Assembly: GCA_946885765.1 (NCBI GenBank)
Contig: CAMPHD010000037.1
Span: 1 to 15,016 of the forward strand
Source of the DNA: an uncultured Thalassospira sp.
Lineage (GTDB): Bacteria; Pseudomonadota; Alphaproteobacteria; Rhodospirillales_A; Thalassospiraceae
Direction: 5' to 3'
Length of the DNA: 15,016 nucleotides
The notes under the pieces were generated by a model that was not told where the DNA came from, ran no database searches, and worked only from the letters and a program-made list of their open reading frames with translations. Numbering within the stretch: position 1 is the stretch's first letter; each line of letters opens with the position of its first letter. A program made the position numbers and the translations under genes. This document shows, piece after piece, positions 1 to 6,653 of this stretch.

Positions 1-1
1 T

Positions 2-802
2 CTTCACATTGCAGAAACACCTCGCCCAGTGGCCTCTTTTGGGGCCGCAGAACATCAAGAACTTAAAAGGAAAGGTTTGCATCTTCCTGCCCTCAAACAA
101 GAGGTAAAGCAGGCGTTCAGGGATGCATCTGACATCAGTGTTTTCTCAGAGAAACTGGGTGAAATGAATCTTGTGCTTAGGCGGGGAGAGAAAGCCTTTG
201 TCATTGAGCATGAAAACGGCACGTTTGTTGGTGCCTGTCACAGATTACTAAAAATAAGAAAAATGGAGTTCGACAACTTAATGGAGGAACACAATGGCTC
301 AATTGCAAAACGTCACAGGCACAATACAGAAGACGAAGAAAAATACAGACGACATTCTAAAAATCTTGGAGCAGGAAGATGGCGAGAGCCCACTCAATCT
401 CATGATGGACCTGCTTGCCGAAATCGTCACAGGGCAAAGAATGATTTGTCAAAGGTTGGACTTAATCGAATCACAGATAGAAGGCTTGAAAAGAGGAAGA
501 AGGAAATAGTTCGGCTCTTTACCTCATTGGGTGATAGGTCCCCTTTAGACGAGGAAACGTATCAAGCGGACTACGCCAGTTTTCAAGAAACATCATCTAG
601 AGTTTTGGCAACTTACCAGAGTTTTAAAGATAGCCAGGGAAAGGGGGAGGTGTATCGGCTTATCAGGAATGTTGAGAATGCTATACGGGCTAGCGCGTTT
701 CCTCTTGCTTCGTCGCAAGATAGTGCATCCCTTCAAGCGGAAACAACCGAGGATAAGGTTAGAACGATAAAGCCAGCCCCGAAGTTCTTGCCGCCATTTT
801 GA
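2..802 (+). CDS. Probable mobilisation relaxase, C-terminal part (partial at left edge)
   Basis: The frame is open to the left edge, so this is the tail of a longer gene; the GTG at 29 is internal and not a credible start. Residues encoded at about 45-290 resemble the conserved C-terminal region of relaxases from mobilisable alphaproteobacterial elements, with a predicted helical stretch followed by the segment GEKAFVIEHENG and a basic helix. Relaxases nick the transfer origin and pilot DNA in conjugation, and the catalytic N-terminus would lie outside the window. From about 290 to 509 the translation becomes unusually rich in Arg, His and Asn and looks out of frame, while another frame reads well there; after 509 this frame again looks protein-like until the TGA at 800-802. 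The gene may therefore be frameshifted, extended, or truly overlapping. Base composition is more A+T-rich than everything right of 1240. Family assignment is from recognition only. Confidence 0.5.
   Translation, partial: LHIAETPRPVASFGAAEHQELKRKGLHLPALKQEVKQAFRDASDISVFSEKLGEMNLVLRRGEKAFVIEHENGTFVGACHRLLKIRKMEFDNLMEEHNGSIAKRHRHNTEDEEKYRRHSKNLGAGRWREPTQSHDGPACRNRHRAKNDLSKVGLNRITDRRLEKRKKEIVRLFTSLGDRSPLDEETYQADYASFQETSSRVLATYQSFKDSQGKGEVYRLIRNVENAIRASAFPLASSQDSASLQAETTEDKVRTIKPAPKFLPPF
294..509 (+). CDS. Small coiled-coil-like protein nested in the relaxase tail (71 aa)
   Basis: This 71-codon ORF starts at an ATG with a strong Shine-Dalgarno sequence, GGAGGA at 283-288, five bases upstream. An in-frame TAA at 279-281 blocks any longer version. 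The product has an N-terminal Thr/Lys-rich segment, a central hydrophobic helix around SPLNLMMDLLAEIV, and a C-terminal amphipathic helix ending in a basic tail (GLKRGRRK), which suggests a small helical or coiled-coil accessory protein. The composition looks more like a real protein than the overlapping frame over the same bases. Its position at the end of a relaxase gene suggests a mobilisation accessory factor, but I do not recognise a family. The alternative is that it is a displaced segment of the relaxase frame. Confidence 0.5.
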   Translation: MAQLQNVTGTIQKTKKNTDDILKILEQEDGESPLNLMMDLLAEIVTGQRMICQRLDLIESQIEGLKRGRRK

Positions 803-835
803 CCTTGCTATGCGTATCGGATGTGTGTACCAAAG

Positions 836-866
836 ACTCAATGAGCCGCACAAATCGGCTTTGAGT
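836..866 (+). terminator. Hairpin after the last island ORF, possible terminator
   Basis: ACTCAA (836-841) pairs with TTGAGT (861-866), and AGCCG (844-848) pairs with CGGCT (856-860), with a two-base bulge and a 7-base loop. It lies 33 bases after the stop codon at 802. The following bases (GTCGTTT) form only a weak U tract, so termination is plausible but not certain. Confidence 0.4.
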
Positions 867-876
867 GTCGTTTAAA

Positions 877-893
877 TCGTTGTGAAACAACGA
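877..893. repeat. Short perfect inverted repeat next to the attachment site
   Basis: TCGTTGT (877-883) and ACAACGA (887-893) are perfect reverse complements around a 3-base GAA loop. The repeat lies 27 bases inside the island relative to the tRNA fragment. It could be a recombinase or excisionase binding site or a small hairpin; the sequence does not decide. Confidence 0.35.
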
Positions 894-920
894 ACATGAT
901 TGGTGTATAATATACTCATA

Positions 921-948
921 GGGAGTTCGATTCTCCCCGGGGGCACCA
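921..948 (+). other. 3' tRNA gene fragment, probable att site of an integrative element
   Basis: GGGAG (921-925), loop TTCGATT (926-932) and CTCCC (933-937) form a perfect 5-bp T arm with the invariant TTC-A loop bases. The 3' acceptor strand CGGGGGC follows (938-944), then discriminator A945 and CCA at 946-948. The bases upstream of 921 contain no D arm, no anticodon arm and no 5' strand GCCCCCG, so this is not an intact tRNA. Tyrosine recombinases commonly integrate at tRNA 3' ends and leave such a duplicated 3' fragment at the far end of the element. With the tRNA read rightward, the element lies to the left and chromosomal backbone resumes after 948. The tRNA species cannot be assigned from this fragment. 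Confidence 0.75.
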
Positions 949-1189
949 TCGCTGTTTTCCTTGGCTATCGCGTTTTATAATTGCGCCCCTTCCTCTTCCA
1001 TTCTGAACGCAAAAACAGTCCCGCATCGTAATGGCTTGCCGGGACTGTAATCTTTGCACGAACAGTCCATCGATCCGCGAAACGAATGGCGAAACACAGG
1101 AATTTTCCTTGATTTCGTACAATTCGCACCCGGTTTGTCGTTGATGCCGGGTGGCTGGATGTTTGACAGCGTGAAAAATTCAAAGTAAA
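949..1189. other. Intergenic stretch between island end and sigma-factor gene
   Basis: No credible coding sequence is seen in this stretch. It holds a terminator-like hairpin oriented for minus-strand transcription (1011-1048), a second inverted repeat CACCCGG/CCGGGTG (1127-1133 and 1147-1153), and the -35 region of the presumed sigma-gene promoter. Minus-strand ORFs here end by reading across the tRNA fragment in antisense, which is a common artefact. Confidence 0.6.
1011..1048 (-). terminator. Rho-independent terminator on the minus strand, no parent gene seen
   Basis: ACAGTCCCG (1015-1023) pairs perfectly with CGGGACTGT (1040-1048). Read on the minus strand, the stem is followed at once by a run of five T, complementary to A1011-A1015. 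On the plus strand the following bases (AATCTTT) make a poor U tract. It could end an unannotated minus-strand RNA, or be a leftover terminator for a transcript arriving from either side. Confidence 0.55.
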
Positions 1190-1191
1190 TG
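1163..1191 (+). promoter_or_regulatory. Probable sigma-70-type promoter of the ECF sigma gene
   Basis: A perfect -35 hexamer TTGACA (1163-1168) is followed after 17 bases by a weak -10, TAAATG (1186-1191). The -10 abuts and overlaps the Fur-like palindrome at 1190-1204. This arrangement would allow repression when iron is plentiful and a start about 35-40 bases before the ATG at 1241. Confidence 0.5.
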
Positions 1192-1204
1192 CAAACAATT
1201 CGCA
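1190..1204. promoter_or_regulatory. Candidate Fur-family operator (7-1-7 palindrome)
   Basis: TGCAAACAATTCGCA reads as two 7-base half-sites around one central base. The arms TGCAAAC and TGCGAAT (the latter on the opposite strand) agree at 5 of 7 positions, with purine-purine or pyrimidine-pyrimidine changes at the other two. The 7-1-7 spacing is the classic Fur architecture, and the site overlaps the presumed -10 of an iron-type sigma gene. No binding data are available here. Confidence 0.5.
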
Positions 1205-1240
1205 GTTGCTTTGCTGCGGAATGTGATCTGTCGGGGGCCC

Positions 1241-1771
1241 ATGGTTGCAAGTTGGCGCGACGAGGAATTGCTCGCCCTGTTCGTGACCAGAAGGCGCGAA
1301 CTGGTCAATTACGCGCGCGCAATTGTCGGCGATCGTGCTGCTGCCGAGGATGTCGTACAGGATGCCTATTTCCGGCTGGAACGGGCGGGTGCAGTTAAAA
1401 TGGATGACAGGCTTGATGAGCCGGTTGGCTATATTTTCCGGATCGTTCGCAACCTTGCCATAGATGGTCGACGCAAGATGGTGCGCGAAAGCAATCATGT
1501 CGGCATTGATGAAAACAGCATGACCGATGCCATTCCCGAAGACCGGCCGGACCCCGAAGCCCAGGCCATTGCACGAAGCGAACTCAGGCTGCTTGAACAG
1601 ATACTGGCGGAGCTTCCGCCCCGGTCGCGCATCGCCCTTGAAATGCACCGGTTTGGCGGGTGCAAATTTTCTGAAATCGCCGCAAGGCTTGATATTTCGG
1701 TCGGTACGGCACACGGGCTGGTGACCGACGCGATAGAGCATTGCAAAACGCGTTTGGCAAGGGAGAGGTAA
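1241..1771 (+). CDS. fecI-like: ECF RNA polymerase sigma factor, FecI-like (176 aa)
   Basis: This is a FecI-type extracytoplasmic-function sigma factor that would direct RNA polymerase to the iron-transport promoters when released or activated by FecR. Region 2 spans about residues 8-80, with the core-binding motif AEDVVQDAYFRL near 35-46 and the promoter -10 recognition segment around GYIFRIVRNLAIDGRRK. Region 4, about 118-173, carries the helix-turn-helix in LPPRSRIALEMHRF and SEIAARLDISVGTAHGLV. No C-terminal extension is present, and the length is normal for the family. I chose ATG 1241 because homologous sequence begins there; an in-frame TTG at 1211 would add an unconvincing 10 residues. 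It is followed by fecR on the same strand after a 156-base gap. Confidence 0.88.
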   Translation: MVASWRDEELLALFVTRRRELVNYARAIVGDRAAAEDVVQDAYFRLERAGAVKMDDRLDEPVGYIFRIVRNLAIDGRRKMVRESNHVGIDENSMTDAIPEDRPDPEAQAIARSELRLLEQILAELPPRSRIALEMHRFGGCKFSEIAARLDISVGTAHGLVTDAIEHCKTRLARER

Positions 1772-1786
1772 GCGTGCGCAAAAAAT

Positions 1787-1808
1787 GCTGAAAAATTGAA
1801 AATTCAGC
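1787..1808 (+). other. Small hairpin between sigma and anti-sigma genes
   Basis: GCTGAA (1787-1792) and TTCAGC (1803-1808) are perfect complements around an A-rich 10-base loop, 16 bases after the sigma-gene stop. No U tract follows, so a terminator is unlikely. It could affect mRNA stability or be chance. Confidence 0.25.
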
Positions 1809-1927
1809 AGACTGCCATCGTTTATTCAGTAAGGAAGCAACGCAATGTGTCAGGACATGAAAAATCCCGCAAAACGGACCGCAAAAGCGGCCGCTGTCCT
1901 GCCAAGCACATGGAGAGATGCGAGGCG

Positions 1928-2971
1928 ATGAACAATATGACGACGCCAGGGTCGGCAAGCGAGTGGATCGCTTTGCTCAGCGACGATCCCGATAACCCGG
2001 ATTTGCGCGCACGCCATGACGCGTGGCTTGAAAGCAGTGCGGAAAATCGCGTCGATTGGGACGAGACACTTCGTGTCTGGCAGATGCTTGATATGACTGT
2101 GCCGGTCCATGTTGCGGAATGGCAGGACAGGGTGAAACAAGCGCAGCCGAATGTTTTGCGCGAAGATAGCGTCATTGCGATGCCAGATGCGGACGCCAGC
2201 CCGATTGCCACGGTACGCGGACGGCGCGCGCATCCATTCTGGCAGCGGCAGCTTTCGCTGGGTCTGTCGGGATGTGCGCTGGTCGCGTGCCTGTTGGTCA
2301 TTGCCGTGCCCAGCTGGATGATTGATCTGAATGCGGATTATCTAAGCCCGACCGGTGAAGTGCGCGTGGTCGAGCTGCCGGATGGCAGCATGTTGCATCT
2401 GGCCCCAGATAGTGCGGTTGCGCTGGCTTTTGCTGGGGATAAACGACAGATTGAATTGTTGCGAGGTGAAGCGTTTTTCGACGTTGTGCCAATGACGGAT
2501 CGACCGTTTCGTGTGATTTCCGGTGAAACCGAAACAACGGTTCTGGGGACTGCATTTGATGTCCGTCGTGGTGGGTACGGTGTTGATGTCGCTGTTGAAC
2601 ACGGATGGGTTCGTGTGGAACATACCCGTGGGGGCCAGTCAGATAATGTATCCGAACTTGGTGCCGGTGACATGGTGCATGTTGACCAAGATGGTTCATT
2701 TGTTCGCCAGACAATAGCGCCCGAACTGGTGGCGGCATGGCGTGGCGGGGGACTGATTGCCAAGGATCAGTCGGTTGCCGAGGTCGTTGAAATGGTTGAC
2801 CGTTATTTCGATGGCTGGATTTTGATCAGCGATGATGCACTCGGAAGCGAGCCGTTGACCGGGATTTATAACCTTGAAGATCCCAAGGCGGTCCTTGCCG
2901 CGGTTGCAGATGCGCAAGGTGCTGTGCTTCGCGAAATTTCGCCGTGGATTCTTATGCTGTCACTCAAATAG
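1928..2971 (+). CDS. fecR-like: FecR-family anti-sigma/transducer protein (347 aa)
   Basis: FecR proteins span the inner membrane, sense the ligand-loaded outer-membrane receptor through their periplasmic part, and control the partner sigma factor through their cytoplasmic part. The N-terminus has the typical cytoplasmic sigma-binding region (about 10-75, with ASEWIALLSDD and RHDAWLESSAENRVDWDE). One transmembrane helix follows at about 112-131 (LGLSGCALVACLLVIAVPSW). The periplasmic FecR domain covers about 138-235, with the hallmark segments ELPDGSMLHLAPDS, LLRGEAFFDV and VLGTAFDV. A C-terminal STN-like subdomain occupies about 276-347. ATG 1928 is preceded by GGAGAG at 1912-1917; ATG 1910 or 1937 in the same frame are possible alternatives. 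The upstream open frame back to 1796 is not family-like. Gene order after fecI and before the receptor supports the assignment. Confidence 0.88.
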   Translation: MNNMTTPGSASEWIALLSDDPDNPDLRARHDAWLESSAENRVDWDETLRVWQMLDMTVPVHVAEWQDRVKQAQPNVLREDSVIAMPDADASPIATVRGRRAHPFWQRQLSLGLSGCALVACLLVIAVPSWMIDLNADYLSPTGEVRVVELPDGSMLHLAPDSAVALAFAGDKRQIELLRGEAFFDVVPMTDRPFRVISGETETTVLGTAFDVRRGGYGVDVAVEHGWVRVEHTRGGQSDNVSELGAGDMVHVDQDGSFVRQTIAPELVAAWRGGGLIAKDQSVAEVVEMVDRYFDGWILISDDALGSEPLTGIYNLEDPKAVLAAVADAQGAVLREISPWILMLSLK

Positions 2972-3085
2972 CGCTTGTCTGAAATCGCCGGGAAAACACG
3001 GCGAAAAATGATATTGCGAAAAAATCTCAACTTTTTTTGAATATCGCCACCTCCCCCTTCGTTGCTTGGTTAAAGGGTGAACTTA

Positions 3086-3101
3086 ATTCGCATTTGCAAA
3101 T
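3086..3101. promoter_or_regulatory. Candidate Fur-like hexamer array before the receptor gene
   Basis: On the minus strand this reads ATTTGCAAATGCGAAT, containing tandem GCAAAT-GCGAAT hexamers of the same type as the half-sites at 1190-1204. It lies 44 bases before the receptor ATG. A perfect 10-base palindrome ATTTGCAAAT (3092-3101) is included. It may be an iron-responsive operator; the match is partial. Confidence 0.35.
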
Positions 3102-3144
3102 CGCCCATTCTGCAAAACGTAAAACCAGGCGGAGACTGAACTTG

Positions 3145-5442
3145 ATGACGGGGGTTAATTTGTCGATGGCTTCGGGGAAATGGCGTCGTACCTTTGCGAT
3201 GTCGACAGCATTATCGGCATTCGCGGTTTCGGGGATCGCATTTTCGGCCGGTGCGATGGAAAATACGGCGCCAGCCACGGCGGCCCAAGCCGCAACCAGT
3301 GAACTGGCACAGGCTAGCCAGCAACACGATTTCGATATTGCTAAACAACCACTTGCTGATGCGCTTGCCCTTTTCGGGCAGCAGGCCGGTCTTCAGATTT
3401 CGGCCCATGGCGATCTGGTACGTGATGTGCAAACCAATGGCGTCGTCGGCCTGATGAATACCGAGGCCGCCCTGCAACGTCTTCTGGCGGGAACCGGGCT
3501 TGTGTACCGGATTGCCGATGACGGATCGGTCACGATCACAAGTTCGGCGCAAAGCAGTGACGCATCCGAAACCATGGTCAGCCCGATCCTGATCGAAGCG
3601 GCCAGTGTGGCCGATGACCGTCCGGGGGCTGCGGATCGGGCAAACTCGGTCCGCGTCACGCGCGAAGATCTTGATCGTCGTAATCCGCAGGATGTCAAAC
3701 AAGTCTTTGCCGGTGAATCCGGTGTTTCGGTCGGTGGCTCATTGCCGATGAACCAGAAAATCTATGTCAACGGGATAGAGGAAACCAATCTTGCCGTTTC
3801 CATTGATGGCGCACGCCAGAACAACAAGGTGTTTCACCATAATGGTACAACCCTGATTGATCCTTCTCTGCTGAAAGCAGTCCGTGTCGATCCGGGCGTT
3901 GCGCCTGCAGATGCAGGGGCAGGTGCGCTGGGTGGTGCGATTGTCTATGAAACTGTCGATGTTGACGATGTGCTTGAGCCGGGACGTGCGCTGGGCGGTT
4001 ATGTAAAGGCCAGCTACGACACGAACTCCGAAACCTTTGCCAATGATCTTGCGTCCTATGGTCGGGCAGGCAATGTGGAACTGCTGGGCTATTTCAAATG
4101 GGCCAAGGGCGATGATTTTGAGTCTGGCGATGGTGAGCAAATGCTTGGGACCGGTGCCGATCTCAGGTCCGGTTTGGTGAAGGGGGCCTATGACGCACAG
4201 AATGGCCATCGTTTCGAACTTTCGGCGGAACAGGTGCGTGACCGTTCCAACAGGCCCTATCGGGCGAATATGACCAGTACGACGGATGGGGCACCTGTGT
4301 CGCCGGAGCGCCTTTATGATCTGCAACGGCGCAATTTCTCCTTCAACTATAATATGCCTGATGCCCAAGGGCTTTGGGACCCCAAATTCGTCCTTGCTTA
4401 TAGCGAGACGAATCTTGGCGTTCCCGAGCCGTATGGCAGCGACGCAGTGACCGGCAGTTATTCCGGCAAGGTTGAAAATGATTTCAATCTGACTGATCGC
4501 GATACCATCACGGGAGGTATGGATTTCTATCGCGACAATGCCGAATACAAAGACCCGGATATGAATACCGAAGAAGTCGCTACAAACTTCGGTGTTTATA
4601 CACAGGCGCGTATTCAGCCCCTTGACCCGCTGCGCCTGTCATTCGGTCTGCGTGGTGACAAACAATATTTCGAAGGCATCGACGGTACCGAGATTGATCA
4701 GGAAGGCCTGAGCGGCAACGTTTCCGCAGCCTATGACGTGACCGATTTTCTGACGCTCAATGCCGGTTATTCCAATGTGTGGGGTGGTGTTGCACTGGCT
4801 GAAAACTTCATCCACAGAACAACTTGGGATTATAGCGAAGGCATCAAGCCGGTACGTGCCGAAAACTATACAACGGGCTTTGAAGCTCACTATGAAGGCT
4901 TCACTTTCAATGCTGGGCTTTTCCGCAGTGTATTTGACAATGCGCGCAGTCCCGGTGGCGCAGGCCCCGGCATTACCACCGATTTCGAAACGCGCGGATA
5001 TGATGTTGGTACCGGGTATAACTGGGGACCGGGCTTTGTCCGCGTCAGCTACACCGATACCGAAATCACGGTCAATAGCGGTGCGGCAAGTTCATATGCT
5101 ACCCAGTATTTCGGTGCTCCGCTGGGGCGTGTTATCGCGCTTGAGGCTGCGCACCGGTTTGACGATATAGGGGTTCTGGTTGGCGGTAATATCGATGCCG
5201 CGTTGAAAAATACCGATACGGTTGAGGCCGGTGGCCAGGCTCTTGAAGCCTACGAGGTAATCAATCTTTATGCCGAGTATCAGCCCGAAGCAGCCGAGTT
5301 CCTTACATTGCGGTTTGAGGTCAACAACCTGTTCGACGAAAACTATGCGGATCGTGCCACTTATGGTCAGGATTTCGCATCTGTGACGCCGCTTTACGAA
5401 CCGGGCCGGTCTTTCCTGTTGATGGCTAAGGCGCGCTTCTAG
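3145..5442 (+). CDS. TonB-dependent outer-membrane receptor with N-terminal signalling domain (765 aa)
   Basis: This is a TonB-dependent ferric-chelate or heme-type receptor that can also signal to FecR. Residues 1-50 form a long basic and hydrophobic signal peptide. A secretin/TonB N-terminal (STN) signalling domain covers about 62-132 (FDIAKQPLADALALFGQQAGL, then ALQRLLAGTGLVYRI), as in FecA-type transducers. A possible TonB box lies near 143-150. The plug covers about 165-272, with LAVSIDGARQNNKVFHHNG and GAGALGGAIVYET, a style recalling heme/hemoglobin receptors. The barrel follows and ends in ARF with the expected terminal Phe. ATG 3145 is chosen because GGCGGAG lies about 10 bases upstream; the open frame back to 3037 adds residues that do not look like a signal peptide. 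It follows fecR and precedes the importer genes. The ligand (siderophore, citrate or heme) cannot be decided. Confidence 0.88.
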   Translation: MTGVNLSMASGKWRRTFAMSTALSAFAVSGIAFSAGAMENTAPATAAQAATSELAQASQQHDFDIAKQPLADALALFGQQAGLQISAHGDLVRDVQTNGVVGLMNTEAALQRLLAGTGLVYRIADDGSVTITSSAQSSDASETMVSPILIEAASVADDRPGAADRANSVRVTREDLDRRNPQDVKQVFAGESGVSVGGSLPMNQKIYVNGIEETNLAVSIDGARQNNKVFHHNGTTLIDPSLLKAVRVDPGVAPADAGAGALGGAIVYETVDVDDVLEPGRALGGYVKASYDTNSETFANDLASYGRAGNVELLGYFKWAKGDDFESGDGEQMLGTGADLRSGLVKGAYDAQNGHRFELSAEQVRDRSNRPYRANMTSTTDGAPVSPERLYDLQRRNFSFNYNMPDAQGLWDPKFVLAYSETNLGVPEPYGSDAVTGSYSGKVENDFNLTDRDTITGGMDFYRDNAEYKDPDMNTEEVATNFGVYTQARIQPLDPLRLSFGLRGDKQYFEGIDGTEIDQEGLSGNVSAAYDVTDFLTLNAGYSNVWGGVALAENFIHRTTWDYSEGIKPVRAENYTTGFEAHYEGFTFNAGLFRSVFDNARSPGGAGPGITTDFETRGYDVGTGYNWGPGFVRVSYTDTEITVNSGAASSYATQYFGAPLGRVIALEAAHRFDDIGVLVGGNIDAALKNTDTVEAGGQALEAYEVINLYAEYQPEAAEFLTLRFEVNNLFDENYADRATYGQDFASVTPLYEPGRSFLLMAKARF

Positions 5443-5466
5443 GGTTTTAAAAGATTTGATGTATTG

Positions 5467-5497
5467 CCTGGGACCGGTTCGCCGGTCCCAGGTTTTT
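5467..5497 (+). terminator. Strong rho-independent terminator between receptor and importer genes
   Basis: CCTGGGACCGG (5467-5477) pairs perfectly with CCGGTCCCAGG (5482-5492) over 11 bp, closed by a TTCG tetraloop (5478-5481) and followed by five T (5493-5497). Only 22 bases separate it from the next ATG at 5520, so the importer genes have no obvious space for their own promoter. It probably attenuates read-through and keeps receptor mRNA in excess. Confidence 0.88.
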
Positions 5498-5519
5498 CTG
5501 TTAACGGAGGCAAAGTGGC

Positions 5520-6653
5520 ATGCCGCATGTGTTGCGCGCACTTTTTCTGGCGGGTCTGGCTTTGATGGCAAGCCTTCCTGTGCGGGCTGAAACGATTGAA
5601 ATAACCGACCTTGCCGGGCGACAGGTGCGCATTGAAACGCCGGTCGAACGGCTGGTGATCAGCGAGGGGCGGTATATTCCGCTTTTGGCCATGTTGCGGC
5701 CATCTGATCCGGTTGGCAGTTTGGTTGGCATGATGACGCCGCTTGGCTGGACACAGCCCGATCTTGAACAGCAGCTTTTGGTCAGCTTCCCTGAAGCAAA
5801 AAATATCCCCTTATTTGGCGGGCGTAGCGAGGATAGTGTTTCGGTCGAAAAGATTATCGATCTGGCCCCGCAATTGGCGATTTTCGGGCTGAATGACCAC
5901 GGCCCGGGGGCAAAAAATGCAGAAATGATTGATCAGCTTACGGCTGCTGGTACGCAAATCATCTTTATCGATTTTCGGGCTGATCCATTGAACAACACCC
6001 TGCCTTCTATCGAAATTCTCGGTCGTGTACTGGGGGCGGAGGACCGGGCAGGCGACTATATTGCCTTTTACCAAAGCCAGCTTGAGACCATTCGCCAACG
6101 GGTCGCGGATGTTGATGTCCGTCCGACGGTATTTCTACAGGCCCATCCCGGTCGTTTCGAATGTTGCTGGGGCATGGCAGAGGGCATGCTGGGACCTTTT
6201 GTTGGTGAGGCGGGCGGCCTTAATATTGCCGATGCCGTCGCCCCCGGACCAACGGCCCAGCATACGGCTGAGTTTTTGTTGACGGAAAATCCGGATGTCT
6301 GGATCGGGACAGCATCGGGTACGGTCAAGGAATATCGAGACGGGGCTTTGCCGGTTGCGCTGGGGGCAGGTATGACGGCCGAAATGGCAGCCGACAGTCT
6401 CGCACGTTATCTCGCCGCGCCCGAATTTGCAGCCCTTGATGCCGTTCGAAGCGGCCGGGCACACAGCATCTGGCACAATTTTTATAACTCGCCTTTTAAC
6501 ATCGTGGCGCTCGAAGCCTTTGCAACATGGATCCATCCGGACCTGTTTGCCGATCTTCATCCGGAAAAGACCATGCAATATATCTACGACACCTGGTTAC
6601 CGTTCGACCTTCATGGTGTTCACAGCGCGACGGTACATCATGGCGCCCGCTGA
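5520..6653 (+). CDS. Periplasmic iron-chelate ABC transporter substrate-binding protein (377 aa)
   Basis: This is a FepB/BtuF-type periplasmic binding protein that would capture the ferric chelate (or heme) after the TonB receptor and deliver it to the permease. Residues 1-23 form a signal peptide ending VRA before ETIEITDLAG. There is no lipobox cysteine, so it should be soluble. The N-terminal lobe starts with the family-typical ITDLAGRQVRIETPVERLVI, and the region KIIDLAPQLAIFG matches the usual statement of this fold. A vicinal Cys pair (FECCWGM) is visible near residue 215. The last third reads FLLTENPDVWIG and, later, VRSGRAHSIWHNFYNSPFN. The start is supported by GGAGG at 5506-5510, nine bases before ATG 5520. 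It overlaps the permease gene by 14 bases, so the two are translated from one mRNA. Confidence 0.87.
   Translation: MPHVLRALFLAGLALMASLPVRAETIEITDLAGRQVRIETPVERLVISEGRYIPLLAMLRPSDPVGSLVGMMTPLGWTQPDLEQQLLVSFPEAKNIPLFGGRSEDSVSVEKIIDLAPQLAIFGLNDHGPGAKNAEMIDQLTAAGTQIIFIDFRADPLNNTLPSIEILGRVLGAEDRAGDYIAFYQSQLETIRQRVADVDVRPTVFLQAHPGRFECCWGMAEGMLGPFVGEAGGLNIADAVAPGPTAQHTAEFLLTENPDVWIGTASGTVKEYRDGALPVALGAGMTAEMAADSLARYLAAPEFAALDAVRSGRAHSIWHNFYNSPFNIVALEAFATWIHPDLFADLHPEKTMQYIYDTWLPFDLHGVHSATVHHGAR

Noticed and set aside
850..948. Intact tRNA gene ending at 948
   Set aside because: The T arm, acceptor 3' strand and CCA are present, but there is no D arm, anticodon arm or GCCCCCG 5' strand in the preceding 100 bases.
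921..948. Permuted two-piece tmRNA acceptor segment
   Set aside because: Alphaproteobacterial tmRNA has the acceptor piece first, but no tag reading frame or 5' acceptor strand is visible downstream before the sigma gene.
916..1122. Minus-strand ORF ending in CPRGESNSL
   Set aside because: Its end is the antisense reading of the tRNA fragment, a well-known artefact; the rest spans a terminator hairpin.
965..1741. Long minus-strand ORF across fecI
   Set aside because: It is antisense to a clear ECF sigma factor, and its composition is not protein-like.
2985..3004. Terminator after fecR
   Set aside because: TCGCCG/CGGCGA makes a 6-bp hairpin, but it is followed by A and not T, and the minus strand also lacks a good U tract.
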